The notes under the pieces are model-generated. The model did not search any database. It saw nothing but the letters and a program-made list of their open reading frames with translations, and was not told the origin of the DNA. 64,000 bases of DNA from Scopulibacillus darangshiensis (GTDB lineage: Bacteria > Bacillota > Bacilli > Bacillales > Sporolactobacillaceae), in assembly GCF_004341035.1 (NCBI RefSeq), contig NZ_SLXK01000003.1:152451-216450 (forward strand), given 5' to 3'. This document shows positions 53,832 through 62,973 of the stretch, in pieces. How positions within the stretch are numbered: the first letter of the stretch is position 1; every line of letters begins with the position of its first letter. Both the position numbers and the translations under genes were made by a program.

Positions 53832-54464
53832 TTAAGCGCTTTGCCCCTCTTTTTTGAATTGATTAAACTGGGCTTCTACCTTTTGGAAAGTTTTGTTGCA
53901 AAGAAAGTAGATCAAATATGCAGAAAGGCTTCCAACTATAAATAAAGTAATAGGGACGGTGTAGACAATAACCATACTAATAAGCAAAATTAATATAGAA
54001 GGCAGTGTCACAAATGGCTGACTAACTGATAATAGAAATGAATTTCTTATAACGGCAGTCCATTTTACATTGTAATTAACAATGACCGGAAATATATAGA
54101 CAGAAGTGCATAATGATAAGAAGCCAATAAGAGAAAGAAGGGAAAGAGTGATTACTTTAAAAGGATTGTCCATTAAAGAGGTAATATTAAAATTTAAGAT
54201 CAATAGCAAAGTGAAAATGAACGCAATAACCCCAATCAGCAGACTTTGAATAAAATTTTCTTTGAATAGGGTGAAAAAGCAGTTAAATAATTTGACATGT
54301 TCGCCTTTTATCCACTTTCTTACAACACCAAACATAGCAATTGTAGCCGGAAAAATAGTGATTATTGGGATACACATGATTAACCAAAGCAAATTAAGAA
54401 GAAAGAAATTACTAAACTTATCTAGAAAGTTATACAAGCCGCCTTCTATGCTAAAAATTTTCAT
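53832..54464 (-). CDS. YesL-like membrane protein (DUF624)
   Basis: 210 residues with about five helices. The DUF624 start FSIEGGLYNFLDKFSNFFLLNLLWLIMCIPIITIFPAT (in sections) and the RKWIKGEH loop are typical. YesL genes usually accompany carbohydrate transport and glycoside hydrolase genes and may assist the transporter. Here no such operon remains; a fragment of a DUF2961/GH172 hydrolase lies just upstream in the opposite orientation, which suggests that a glycan-use locus has decayed. AAAGGAGGC precedes ATG 54464. Confidence 0.85.
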   Translation of the reverse strand: MKIFSIEGGLYNFLDKFSNFFLLNLLWLIMCIPIITIFPATIAMFGVVRKWIKGEHVKLFNCFFTLFKENFIQSLLIGVIAFIFTLLLILNFNITSLMDNPFKVITLSLLSLIGFLSLCTSVYIFPVIVNYNVKWTAVIRNSFLLSVSQPFVTLPSILILLISMVIVYTVPITLFIVGSLSAYLIYFLCNKTFQKVEAQFNQFKKEGQSA

Positions 54465-54620
54465 TACACTGCCTCCTTTATATCAACTGTAACTGTATCT
54501 ATTTTATCAAACATAAAGTGAATGGGCCAACAATTAATTGATAATTTAAAATAGTCTTGACCCGGTACAATATAAAGACGTTCATACAATAGTAGAAGGG
54601 GTAAATGGCGATGCCAATAG

Positions 54621-54713
54621 GTCGGAACATATATTGCTTGGGAAGTAAATAGCAACAATTGGTGGGGAGATGGAGAAATCAAATTCTATCGCGATGGGGA
54701 TTCCGCTTGCGAA
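54621..54713 (+). pseudogene. Fragment of a DUF2961/GH172-type glycoside hydrolase
   Basis: Reading from 54621 (after a stop at 54618-54620) gives VGTYIAWEVNSNNWWGDGEI and then KFYRDGDS. This matches the conserved WWGEGEIKFYLDGD core of DUF2961 proteins. The homology ends after SACEM, and neither the N-terminal part nor the following CGTGTEDY motif is present. About 30 codons remain of a protein of some 350 or more. The cax gene starts 76 bp later in the same frame. Confidence 0.65.
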
Positions 54714-54788
54714 ATGGTAATCCTAACGTATAACAAAAATGTCACGAGATATATTAACAATAGGGTAAAGCACGAACGGAGGTCAATG

Positions 54789-55838
54789 ATGAATAAGGTC
54801 TTCTTCATATTAATGGTCATCGGTGTGCCGCTTTCGGTTATCGGCGGGTTTTTTGATTGGAATTTCATACTCATGTTTTTCATCTATTGCATGACGATCA
54901 TCAGTTTGGCCAACTACATACGACGATCAACAGAATGTCTTGCTGTTGTAGTAGGCGAAACGGCAGGCGGGCTGTTGAATGCGACGTTTGGCAATGCAGC
55001 GGAAATTATCATTGCCTTTTTCGCCCTGCGGGAAGGACTTAACACCGTTGTCATTTCTTCTATAACTGGTATGGTCCTTGTTAATCTCCTTTTTGCCGGT
55101 GGCTTGTCGATGCTGATTGGCGGCCTTCGTTTTAAAAAACAAGAGTTTGACGTCTTCAAGGCACGGCATAACACCGGCCTATTAATGTTTGGGATCGTTG
55201 TCACCTTCGTCTTGCCATTTATTTTTGTCAGCCGCATTGATAAAACGGATATAAAAATCTTATCAACCGCCTTTGCTATTGTTATGCTTATCATTTACTT
55301 GCTTGCATTATTTTTTAAGCTCGTTACCCATAAAAGTGTCTTTACAGGAAAAAAAGGTGAGGATGGCGAAGAAGAAGAGCCTGAATGGGGCAAGTGGAAG
55401 GCGATGATCATCCTGGGGCTCGCAACCGTTGTCCTTGCTTATGTCAGCGAAAAGCTCGTTGGCACCATTGAGCCAGTTGGCAACACGCTCGGCTGGAGTG
55501 ATGTGTTTATCGGCATTATTGTTGTGGCGGTCGTTGGCAGTGCGGCGGAATACGTGTCGTCCATTTCAATGGCTTATAAAAATCGCATGGATGTGATGCT
55601 GGAAATTTCGATCGGGTCCACCGTCCAGACGGCAATGTTTGTTGCTCCGATTCTTGTGCTCGTTTCTTGGTTCTTTAACTTTTTGCCGCTAGTCTTTAAT
55701 ACATCGGAGCTTGTCGCCATGATCCTTGCCGCGTTCATGACCGTCACCATTGTCAACGATGGCGACTCAAACTGGTTCGAAGGCGCCCTCCTTGTCGGTA
55801 CATACATCGCCATGGGATTTGGGTTTTATCTTCTATGA
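54789..55838 (+). CDS. Calcium/proton antiporter (CAX family, YfkE-like)
   Basis: 349 residues from ATG 54789 (B. subtilis YfkE has 351), with GGAGGT five bases upstream. The two inverted alpha-repeat motifs are GNAAEIIIAFFAL (about 70-82) and GSAAEYVSSISMAY (about 255-268), which form the ion site. An acidic loop, KKGEDGEEEEPEWGKW (about 205-220), lies between the halves, like the acidic segment of eukaryotic CAX proteins. It exports calcium in exchange for protons. Monocistronic. Confidence 0.92.
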   Translation: MNKVFFILMVIGVPLSVIGGFFDWNFILMFFIYCMTIISLANYIRRSTECLAVVVGETAGGLLNATFGNAAEIIIAFFALREGLNTVVISSITGMVLVNLLFAGGLSMLIGGLRFKKQEFDVFKARHNTGLLMFGIVVTFVLPFIFVSRIDKTDIKILSTAFAIVMLIIYLLALFFKLVTHKSVFTGKKGEDGEEEEPEWGKWKAMIILGLATVVLAYVSEKLVGTIEPVGNTLGWSDVFIGIIVVAVVGSAAEYVSSISMAYKNRMDVMLEISIGSTVQTAMFVAPILVLVSWFFNFLPLVFNTSELVAMILAAFMTVTIVNDGDSNWFEGALLVGTYIAMGFGFYLL

Positions 55839-55963
55839 TGATGACTTGATGCACCTCTACAAACTTGGAAAGGTGTTGTAAGAATATTTATAGACAACCA
55901 AAAGGTATATACCGCTTTATTGTCGAAATATCATACATCCGATAATAAAACTGGGGTGATGAT

Positions 55964-57232
55964 ATGGGATACACACTTGTTAAAAACGGGACACTGATCG
56001 ATGGGTCTGGCGGGGAGACTATTTCGAATGCGGCGGTGTTAATAAAGGACAACCTTATTGAAGCGGTCGGCAAGTTGAACGAAATTAAGCAACCCAATGC
56101 TGATATTGACATTGTGGACGCCGAAAATGGTTTTATACTTCCAGGATTGTTCGATACCCATGTTCATATGATGATGGAAGCAACTGATATCAGTAAGAGC
56201 TTGACGACACCTTTTTCTTTGAATTTTTATCAGGCAATAAATTACATGAAACGGACGATTGATACAGGAATTACATCCGTTCGTGATGCTGGTTTTACGG
56301 ATTTTGGTGTGAAAGAGGCAGTGGAAAAAGGACTGATTCTAGGGCCGCGGTTGCAGATTAGTATTAATCCTTTAACAACAACAGGCGGGCATGGAGACTC
56401 CTGGATGCGTTCAGGCATTGATGTCACTCGTGTCACTTATCCGGGGATGCCGAGCGGCCTTTGTGACGGGCCTGAGCAAGTGCGCCAAAAGGTAAGAGAA
56501 ATGTTAAGAGCCGGGGCTGATATTGTTAAAGTGCACGCTACCGGGGGAGTGACAAGTCCAACTGACCATCCTGAATTCACTCAGTTTTCACAAGAGGAAT
56601 TGGAGATTATGGTTCAAGAAGCAAGCTTCAGGCGCGGGGTAAAAGTGATGGCACATGCGCAAGGAGCCGAAGGGATCAAAAATGCTGTCCGTGCCGGCAT
56701 CCATTCCATTGAACATGGGATTTTTCTAGACGATGAAGCGATCGAATTAATGCTTGAGCATGGCACTTATCTCGTACCGACACTGCTAGCTCCTGTTGCC
56801 GTGCTGGAAGCTGGCGAAAAAAGCAGCGACATGCCGGAATACGCGGTGCAAAAGGCTAAGGAATCAGTTGATATCCATCGTGAAAGCATTGCTAAAGCTC
56901 ACAAATCTGGGGTCAAGATTGCCATGGGAACAGATGCCGGCGTGATGCCGCATGGCACTAACCTTCGCGAACTTGACTTGATGTGCAAGATCGGCATGAC
57001 ACCGATGGAGGCCTTGGCTGCAGCAACAAAGGTTGCCTCCGAGTGTCTAGGGTGGGAAGATCATCTTGGCACAGTTGAGGCAGGCAAACTGGCCGACCTT
57101 GTCATAACCAAAACCAATCCGATTGCAGATATCAGTTCATTGGAAGACACCAATAACATCGTGAAGGTCTTTAAGGAAGGACAAATCAAGAAGGATTTAA
57201 GTCGGGCCGCTGACAAGACCGCAGTATTGTAG
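55964..57232 (+). CDS. Metal-dependent amidohydrolase (Xaa-Pro/imidazolonepropionase-like)
   Basis: 422 residues, amidohydrolase superfamily with a binuclear metal site. Ligands: DTHVHMM (about 64), the bridging Lys in VKVHATGG (about 188), His in MAHAQG (about 228) and SIEHG (about 248), and Asp in GTDAGV (about 322). The group includes Xaa-Pro carboxypeptidases and related N-acyl amino acid hydrolases; the exact substrate is open. GGGGTGATG sits before ATG 55964. A TTGTCG-N17-TAATAA promoter lies about 45 bp upstream. Monocistronic. Confidence 0.85.
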   Translation: MGYTLVKNGTLIDGSGGETISNAAVLIKDNLIEAVGKLNEIKQPNADIDIVDAENGFILPGLFDTHVHMMMEATDISKSLTTPFSLNFYQAINYMKRTIDTGITSVRDAGFTDFGVKEAVEKGLILGPRLQISINPLTTTGGHGDSWMRSGIDVTRVTYPGMPSGLCDGPEQVRQKVREMLRAGADIVKVHATGGVTSPTDHPEFTQFSQEELEIMVQEASFRRGVKVMAHAQGAEGIKNAVRAGIHSIEHGIFLDDEAIELMLEHGTYLVPTLLAPVAVLEAGEKSSDMPEYAVQKAKESVDIHRESIAKAHKSGVKIAMGTDAGVMPHGTNLRELDLMCKIGMTPMEALAAATKVASECLGWEDHLGTVEAGKLADLVITKTNPIADISSLEDTNNIVKVFKEGQIKKDLSRAADKTAVL

Positions 57233-57258
57233 GACAGCAACTCTAATAGGGGATGTGA

Positions 57259-57348
57259 TTGGAAAAGGGGAAACCGAGGAAAATTCATATCATTGGATCG
57301 GTTGGAAGCGGGAAGTCAACATTAGCAAGGATGCTGTCAAAAAGATAA
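57259..57348 (+). pseudogene. N-terminal fragment of a P-loop kinase/ATPase
   Basis: TTG 57259, after GGGGATG, opens 29 codons: KIHIIGSVGSGKSTLARML contains a perfect Walker A motif GSVGSGKST. This is the start of the adenylate-kinase-like topology-modulation family (about 170-180 residues). The frame stops at 57346, and the next conserved part cannot be found in any frame. It is a 5' relic and not a functional gene. Confidence 0.6.
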
Positions 57349-57416
57349 TCACTACATCTGGCGCCTATATAAAACAGCGGTGGAATTAAATTGGCGTCCG
57401 TGCAAATAAGTAAAGG

Positions 57417-57454
57417 CAACAGAAAAGGACATTTTGTAATGTCCTTTTCTGTTG
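57417..57454. terminator. Long hairpin, terminator of the minus-strand gene
   Basis: A 17-bp perfect stem, CAACAGAAAAGGACATT / AATGTCCTTTTCTGTTG, with loop TTGT. On the minus strand it is followed by CCTTTACTTA and lies 8 bp after the stop at 57463. Confidence 0.6.
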
Positions 57455-57462
57455 TCGCAGAA

Positions 57463-57805
57463 TCAATTCTCCTCCCAACTAACTGGGTGCTTGTTGAGTT
57501 GTGGTTTAAAGCCAAGCTCCTTTGCTGCGGCAAAAATAAACTCTTTTCTGAAAAAGTAGCTTCTATGGTAGGTGATCTTGTTATTCTCAACTTCTTGGTA
57601 CTGGATATCATGAATCAACGGACCGTCTAGCTCATCGGCAAAGACAACAATGACATGCTTGCCCCAGAGCATGTATTCTTCTGCTCGGTTTCCTGGAATA
57701 CCATATTGATAAGAGACTGTACTCGTCTACGATCCTGTCAAATTCTTGCTTTAATTCCCTTGATTTTTCAACAAAAGCAGTTGATTTCTGGTTAGACGTT
57801 TTCAT
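57463..57805 (-). pseudogene. Frameshifted hypothetical protein
   Basis: ATG 57805, after GAGGGGGA, opens a frame with KTSTAF-type start (KTSNQKSTAFVEKSRELKQ, FDRIVDEYS). Near 57720 it loses sense, and a second frame takes over with YGIPGNRAEEYMLWGKHVIV and continues through HDIQYQEVENN and KELGFKPQLNKHP to the stop at 57463. Joined, the two give a protein of about 114 residues. A single frameshift thus splits the gene, unless the sequence has a base error there. I do not recognise the family. Confidence 0.65.
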
Positions 57806-57915
57806 AAAATCCCCCTCGCTGTATTCATCATGTACAACGATTAACCTACACAAAATTATATGGTATTCTGAAAATCTTTTTAATAAAATTCATACACTTT
57901 AGCAAAATTTGAGTA

Positions 57916-57945
57916 TTGAGTTTTCGCTAAATTATTTAGTATAAT
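57916..57945 (+). promoter_or_regulatory. Promoter of the tetR-NCS1-DUF917-hyuA operon
   Basis: TTGAGT (57916-57921), 18-bp spacer, perfect TATAAT (57940-57945). Confidence 0.65.
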
Positions 57946-57948
57946 TTA

Positions 57949-57969
57949 ACCTAACTAAATTAGTTAGGT
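57949..57969. promoter_or_regulatory. TetR-type palindromic operator
   Basis: Perfect 9-bp arms ACCTAACTA (57949-57957) and TAGTTAGGT (57961-57969) around AAT. It begins three bases after the -10 box and ends ten bases before the tetR start, so it is a probable autoregulatory site that also controls the operon. Confidence 0.8.
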
Positions 57970-57978
57970 GGGTTATGA

Positions 57979-58569
57979 ATGACGAAAAATAAAATTAAAG
58001 AAGTTGCCTGCAAGCAATTGGCGGAAAGTGGCTATGAACGTGCAACCCTATCGAGCATTGCCAAAGAGGTTGGGATCAAAACACCGTCCATTTACGCATT
58101 TTATAAAAATAAAGAAGATCTGTTTATGGCAGTCTATAAAGATTTGTTGGAAGATTATTATTTTTATATAACAAATTCTGTTCAGAACATAACGGATGGA
58201 ACGGTAAAAGAAAAGCTTTATCAAATCATAAAGGAGTTATGCCATTATCATTTAAGTCAACCAGAAAAAACGGCTTCATATACGAAGCTTGCTTTCGTTC
58301 TTCCTCCGACCTTAAACGATGATGTGAGAGAAACGTTTAGTGAGATGGAGGTAGTTCTTTCGGAATTGCTGAGGGATATTTTTTCGAAAGGCATTGAACA
58401 GGAAGTTTTAAAAAACCAACCTGTTGATGATTTAATCGCTTCATTTCTATGTTTGATGGATGGTATTTTTTTAGAATTGATCTATTATCAAGAAGCAAAA
58501 TTTAAAAGGCGTGTCGAACAAACTTGGAGCATCTATTGGAACGGAATTTGTAAAAAACTAGACGAATAG
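57979..58569 (+). CDS. TetR/AcrR-family repressor
   Basis: 196 residues. The N-terminal HTH (about 5-50) reads VACKQLAESGYERATLSSIAKEV, then TPSIYAFYKNKEDLF. The C-terminal helical domain would bind the inducer, probably a substrate of the operon. TTAGGTGGG precedes ATG 57979. The palindrome at 57949-57969 directly upstream is the likely binding site. The permease gene starts 11 bp after the stop, so regulator and target genes share one transcript. Confidence 0.9.
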   Translation: MTKNKIKEVACKQLAESGYERATLSSIAKEVGIKTPSIYAFYKNKEDLFMAVYKDLLEDYYFYITNSVQNITDGTVKEKLYQIIKELCHYHLSQPEKTASYTKLAFVLPPTLNDDVRETFSEMEVVLSELLRDIFSKGIEQEVLKNQPVDDLIASFLCLMDGIFLELIYYQEAKFKRRVEQTWSIYWNGICKKLDE

Positions 58570-58580
58570 GGGGCATCACC

Positions 58581-59912
58581 ATGAAAGGGGAAAAAGTTGT
58601 TTCAGATTACGCACGAGAGGCGGTACCGAAGGAGCTGCAAAGATCGTGGTTTTCGATGTTTTCGGTATTAATAGCCATTGGCGTTGACTTATCTTCCGTT
58701 ATCTTAGGCGCAGAACTAGCGAAAGGGATGCCGTTAAATCAAGCGATTTTATCGGTTAGTATCGGATCGTTTCTTTTGGCAATTTTATGTACTATCTGTG
58801 CTCTTGTTGGTTCTTCTACCAACCTTTCTACATCAATGATTACAAAGTATGTTTTTGGAAAATATGGCGCAAAGGTATTTTCCGTTGTTCTCGGTATTTC
58901 TTTGCTTGGGTGGTTTGGCGTGCAAGTAGGCTTTTTTGCAAATAATGCCCACACAGTTTTACAAGATGCCTTTCACTTAACAATTAGCGTAAAAGTCCTT
59001 TCGTTAATTGGCGGATTACTAATGATGACGACATCTATTTTTGGATACCGGGCAATTGAGAAATTGAGTGTCTGGTCTGTGCCGCTTTTATTAGGATTAA
59101 TGTTGGTTACATTATTCTTAACGTTAAAAGGTCACTCTTTATCCGTTAATGTTCCGAATGCCGGAGGATTTACGTTTGGCAGTGCGATTTCACTTGTCAT
59201 TAGTATTTTTATTGTAGGAGCAACGACGCAGCCGGATATCACGCGCTGGGCAAAAAGCAAGAAAGATGCGATCATAGCTACATTTTTCGGTATTTTTATT
59301 GGCAATAGCTTTATGATTATCCTTGCCATATTAATGTCAAAGGCAATGGGCACCGAAGATATGATGAAGATTTTTATTGCATTAGGGTTGGCGGTTCCAG
59401 GAATATTGGTGTTGACGCTCGCACAATGGACGACGAATACAACGAATTTGTATTCTTCTTCACTGGGTTTTTCATTGATTTTTACGAAAATTTCAAAAGA
59501 GTGGCTAACCGTTATTTTGGGACTAATCGCTACAAGCTTAGCGGTTCTCGGTATTTATGATCAATTTATTTCATTTTTAAATATTTTGGCGATCGTGATT
59601 GCTCCTATTGGCGGCATTTATGTAGCGGAATACTTTTTTGTAAAACAAGAGTTTCAACGCTTTATCAATAAGTTAGAGGCGAAGAAAGCCGTGCCCCGTT
59701 CCATTATCGCCTGGATGGTAGGCATGTTAATTACTTTTTCCACAACTGAACCGCCAACAGGCTTAGGACTATTTTCACTTACAGGCATCTCATCACTGGA
59801 TGGATTTTTAATAGGATTAATTGTTCAAACCTTGTTAGGAAAATTGTTTAGCCAAAAGAATTCTTTTCAACAAGTTAATGTCAATCGGGAAAAAGAGGAG
59901 TTTAAGAAATGA
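58581..59912 (+). CDS. NCS1-family permease (cytosine/purine/hydantoin type)
   Basis: 443 residues, 12 helices. The start YAREAVPKELQRSWFSMFSVLIAIGVDLSS (in sections) and the segments GWFGVQVGFFANNA (TM3), TTQPDITRWAKSKKDA and AQWTTNTTNLYSSSLG match CodB-like NCS1 importers, whose relatives carry cytosine, allantoin or hydantoins (Mhp1). With a hydantoinase/oxoprolinase homologue behind it, a cyclic amide such as a hydantoin is a reasonable substrate, by inference. The last four bases overlap the DUF917 gene. Confidence 0.88.
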   Translation: MKGEKVVSDYAREAVPKELQRSWFSMFSVLIAIGVDLSSVILGAELAKGMPLNQAILSVSIGSFLLAILCTICALVGSSTNLSTSMITKYVFGKYGAKVFSVVLGISLLGWFGVQVGFFANNAHTVLQDAFHLTISVKVLSLIGGLLMMTTSIFGYRAIEKLSVWSVPLLLGLMLVTLFLTLKGHSLSVNVPNAGGFTFGSAISLVISIFIVGATTQPDITRWAKSKKDAIIATFFGIFIGNSFMIILAILMSKAMGTEDMMKIFIALGLAVPGILVLTLAQWTTNTTNLYSSSLGFSLIFTKISKEWLTVILGLIATSLAVLGIYDQFISFLNILAIVIAPIGGIYVAEYFFVKQEFQRFINKLEAKKAVPRSIIAWMVGMLITFSTTEPPTGLGLFSLTGISSLDGFLIGLIVQTLLGKLFSQKNSFQQVNVNREKEEFKK

Positions 59913-60994
59913 GATACATTGATGAACAAGCCATTGAAAAAATCGCATTAGGTGCCGCTGTCTTAGGTACGGGTGGCGGCGGTGACCCTTATATTGGCAA
60001 ATTAATGGCAAAGGAAGCGATTCGAAAATATGGACATGTGACGTTAATTTCATTAGATGAACTAAGGGATGACCACTTGGTAGCACCGGTATCAGGTATG
60101 GGTGCCCCTACCGTAACGATTGAAAAAATACCTTCAGAGCATGAAGTGACAGCTCCACTGGAGACATTGGAAAAGGTAACAGGAAGAAAAGTGGATGCGG
60201 TCATGCCGATTGAAGTAGGCGGGATCAACTCTTTATTTCCGATTATTGCAGCTGCGAAAAAAGGATTGCCAATATTAGACGCAGACGCGATGGGGCGTGC
60301 TTTTCCGGAAGCACAAATGGTGACGTTTCATCTAGATGGCTTTGAACCATCACCAGTTACAATGGCGGATGATAAAGGCAATGCTGTCGTGCTTTATCCA
60401 AAGGATGGCGTTTGGTCTGAAAGATTAGCACGGGTGCTCACCATTGAAATGGGGGGAAGCTCATCAGTTTGTGATTATAATTTGCTAGGTATGGATGTTA
60501 AAACGTCCGTCATCCCAGATACACTTTCCTTGGCAGAACGAATTGGTGAGTATTTATTAGATAATCAAGTAAAAGAACAACTAAGAATCAATAAAATGTT
60601 AGAAGAATTAAAAGGACATCGTCTATTTGAAGGGAAAATTGTGGATATTGAACGCAGGCTTAGCGGCGGTTTTACGAGAGGAACGGCAACGTTTGAGGGA
60701 ATCCGCGATTCTTATGGAAGAACATTTACGCTTTATTTTCAAAATGAACATCTTGTCGCGAAGGAAGCCGAGCAATTATTATGTACGACACCTGATTTAA
60801 TTGCTGTATTAGATATAGAGACTGGTTTTCCGATTACAACGGAACGAATGAAATATGGTGCGCGTGTCGTAGTTGTTGCTTTTCCTTGTCATGATAAATG
60901 GAGAACGCCAAAAGGGATTGAGACAGCAGGACCACGCTATTTTGGCTATGATTTTGACTACCAACCGGTTGGGGAGCTACTGAAGGAGAGATAA
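59909..60994 (+). CDS. DUF917-family protein
   Basis: 361 residues. The family start is visible: AIEKIALGAAVLGTGGGGDPYIGKL (in sections), then VSGMGAPTV and VMPIEVGGINSLFPI near residue 95, and the C-terminal PDLIAVLDIETGFPITTER. The glycine-rich GTGGGGDP loop is the hallmark. DUF917 proteins are of unknown function but regularly sit beside HyuA-like hydantoinases, as here. Translation is coupled to the permease (ATGA overlap); the HyuA-like gene follows three bases after the stop. Confidence 0.88.
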   Translation: MRYIDEQAIEKIALGAAVLGTGGGGDPYIGKLMAKEAIRKYGHVTLISLDELRDDHLVAPVSGMGAPTVTIEKIPSEHEVTAPLETLEKVTGRKVDAVMPIEVGGINSLFPIIAAAKKGLPILDADAMGRAFPEAQMVTFHLDGFEPSPVTMADDKGNAVVLYPKDGVWSERLARVLTIEMGGSSSVCDYNLLGMDVKTSVIPDTLSLAERIGEYLLDNQVKEQLRINKMLEELKGHRLFEGKIVDIERRLSGGFTRGTATFEGIRDSYGRTFTLYFQNEHLVAKEAEQLLCTTPDLIAVLDIETGFPITTERMKYGARVVVVAFPCHDKWRTPKGIETAGPRYFGYDFDYQPVGELLKER

Positions 60995-60997
60995 ATA

Positions 60998-62545
60998 ATG
61001 TATCGATTAGGAATAGATGTTGGCGGGACTAATACAGATGCCGCTTTACTGGATGACCAATTATCAGTCATTCATACTGTAAAAGTACAGACTACAAAAG
61101 ATGTGGAGAGCGGCATTTTTAATGCTATTAAAAAAGTAGTCGAGGAAAGCAAGATTGATAGACGCAGCATTAAATACGCGATGCTTGGAACGACCCATTG
61201 TACAAATGCGATTGTGGAGCGAAAGCGCCTAAATAAAGTCGGTGTGATCCGCATTGGGAAGCCTGCGACCACTTCCATCCCTTTATTTACTGATTGGCCA
61301 GAGGACTTACGAGAAAAAATTGAGGCAGCTTCTACTATTATTTCAGGTGGCTATGAATTTGACGGCCGATTAATTAGTGAGTTAAAAAAAGAAGAAGTGT
61401 TGGATTTCTGTAGAGAGTCAAAGGGGAATGTGGAGAGTGTCGCGATATCAGGTGTGTTTGCTCCAGTTAATAAGGAACAAGAACAAATCGTTGCAGAATG
61501 GGTCAAGGATGAGCTTGGCGATATACCTATTTCCCTTTCTCATGAAATTGGCAGCATCGGTTTATTGGAACGGGAAAATGCGACGATTTTAAATGCGGCA
61601 TTAATGACAACAGGCCAATTGATTGTGAATGGATTCGCTAAGGCATTAAGGGAACTCGACATTGAAGCGGAGTTGTTCTTTAGTCAAAATGACGGCACGC
61701 TAATGAATGACGTCTATGCGCTTCGTTATCCGATATTAACGATGGGATGCGGACCGACAAACTCCATTAGAGGATCGGCTCGTTTATCGGGAGTTCAAGA
61801 CGCGATGGTACTTGATGCCGGTGGAACAACAACCGATATAGGCGTCTTATCAAATGGATTTCCAAGGCAGTCGTCATTATCTGTGAACATTGGCGGTGTG
61901 AATACAAACTTCCGCATGCCTGATATTTTATCAATCGGTTTGGGTGGCGGGACATGTATTCGTGAATCGAACCAATTAATTACAGTTGGTCCCGATAGTG
62001 TCGGCTATGAAATAACGCAAAAAGCAATTCTTTTCGGAGGAGATGAACTTACGGCTTCCGACGTCGTAACTCGATTAGGACAAGCATTTGAGGGTCACGA
62101 AGAACAAGTTGCACATTTACCGATCGATTTCTGTCAGCAGGTGTATGAAAAAATGACGGAGATGCTTGAAGATGCGATTGATCAAATGAAAACGAGCTCA
62201 AAAGAAGTATCGTTAATTTTATCAGGCGGAGGAAGTGTTATTGTTGCCGATTCGCTAAAAGGAGTTTCGAATGTTATTCGTCCTGATCATTATGATGCTG
62301 CAAATGCGATAGGTGCTGCTCTTGGGCAAGTTAGTGGAGAAATAGAAAGAATTTATAGTTTAACCAAGTTGAGCCGAGAGGATGCCATCCGGGACGCCAA
62401 AAAACTTGCTACAGAAGAAGCAATGAAGGCAGGAGCGGATGAGAGCACTGTGTCAATAGTATCTGTCGAAGATATTCCACTTGCTTATTTGCCGGGTAAC
62501 GCTTTATTTATCAGGATTAAGGCGGTTGGTGACCTTGTAAGTTAA
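60998..62545 (+). CDS. Hydantoinase/oxoprolinase family protein (HyuA-like)
   Basis: 515 residues, shorter than HyuA (about 680-700) but usual for the DUF917-linked group. The actin-like ATPase start YRLGIDVGGTNTDAALLDD (about 2-20) and a second phosphate region, VLDAGGTTTDIGVLSNG (about 271-287), are intact, as is MLGTTHCTNAIVERK. Family members open cyclic amides such as 5-oxoproline or hydantoins with ATP. The HyuB/OplB-like partner subunit is missing, and DUF917 may take its place. It ends the operon; a terminator follows. Confidence 0.9.
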   Translation: MYRLGIDVGGTNTDAALLDDQLSVIHTVKVQTTKDVESGIFNAIKKVVEESKIDRRSIKYAMLGTTHCTNAIVERKRLNKVGVIRIGKPATTSIPLFTDWPEDLREKIEAASTIISGGYEFDGRLISELKKEEVLDFCRESKGNVESVAISGVFAPVNKEQEQIVAEWVKDELGDIPISLSHEIGSIGLLERENATILNAALMTTGQLIVNGFAKALRELDIEAELFFSQNDGTLMNDVYALRYPILTMGCGPTNSIRGSARLSGVQDAMVLDAGGTTTDIGVLSNGFPRQSSLSVNIGGVNTNFRMPDILSIGLGGGTCIRESNQLITVGPDSVGYEITQKAILFGGDELTASDVVTRLGQAFEGHEEQVAHLPIDFCQQVYEKMTEMLEDAIDQMKTSSKEVSLILSGGGSVIVADSLKGVSNVIRPDHYDAANAIGAALGQVSGEIERIYSLTKLSREDAIRDAKKLATEEAMKAGADESTVSIVSVEDIPLAYLPGNALFIRIKAVGDLVS

Positions 62546-62585
62546 TTCAGGATTTAACATTGGTGTTTTCGTAACATATGAAGGA

Positions 62586-62637
62586 GAGGCTGCTCATAAG
62601 TGCCATTATTGTCTTATGAGACAGGCTCTTTTTGTTT
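62586..62637 (+). terminator. Terminator of the NCS1-DUF917-HyuA operon
   Basis: CTCATAAG (62593-62600) pairs with CTTATGAG (62613-62620), extended outward by GAGGCTG / CAGGCTC, then TTTTTGTTT. Confidence 0.8.
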
Positions 62638-62792
62638 CTATATTTTACTTTTAAAATGGCTGGATAGTCATTTATCAAATTTCAATAAAAATATATATTT
62701 AACTTTTGGGTAAATCCATTCCAATCAAAGAAGGGTATAGGCCGGTTTGAATCGAATGACTTAACCGAAAGCCTGTAAGGAGAGGAAGAACA

Positions 62793-62973
62793 ATGGATAC
62801 ATATTATGCAGTCATTTTCAGAACAGAACAGGGTTCAGTTGGATATGAAAATATATCAAAAAATGGATTAATTAGTAGGTTCTCAGCCTGGATTTATTGA
62901 TGTCGAGAGTGTAAGGAACAGCGCAGGTTATGGCATTACCATTTCTTATTGGGAGTCCTTAGATGTAGAATAA
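62793..62973 (+). pseudogene. Broken antibiotic biosynthesis monooxygenase (ABM) family gene
   Basis: ATG 62793, with AAGGAGAGG upstream, opens DTYYAVIFRTEQGSVGYENI, the start of a small ABM-fold monooxygenase. After ISKNG a frame change is needed: the next conserved part, LVGSQPGFIDVESV, GYGITISYWESLD, runs in another frame that also carries an early stop and ends at 62971. The C-terminal third is absent. At least one frameshift and a truncation inactivated this gene of about 100 codons. Confidence 0.7.

Noticed and set aside
54714..54788. Longer N-terminus for the calcium/proton antiporter
   Set aside because: The in-frame extension runs into the GH172 fragment; GGAGGT directly before ATG 54789 marks the true start.
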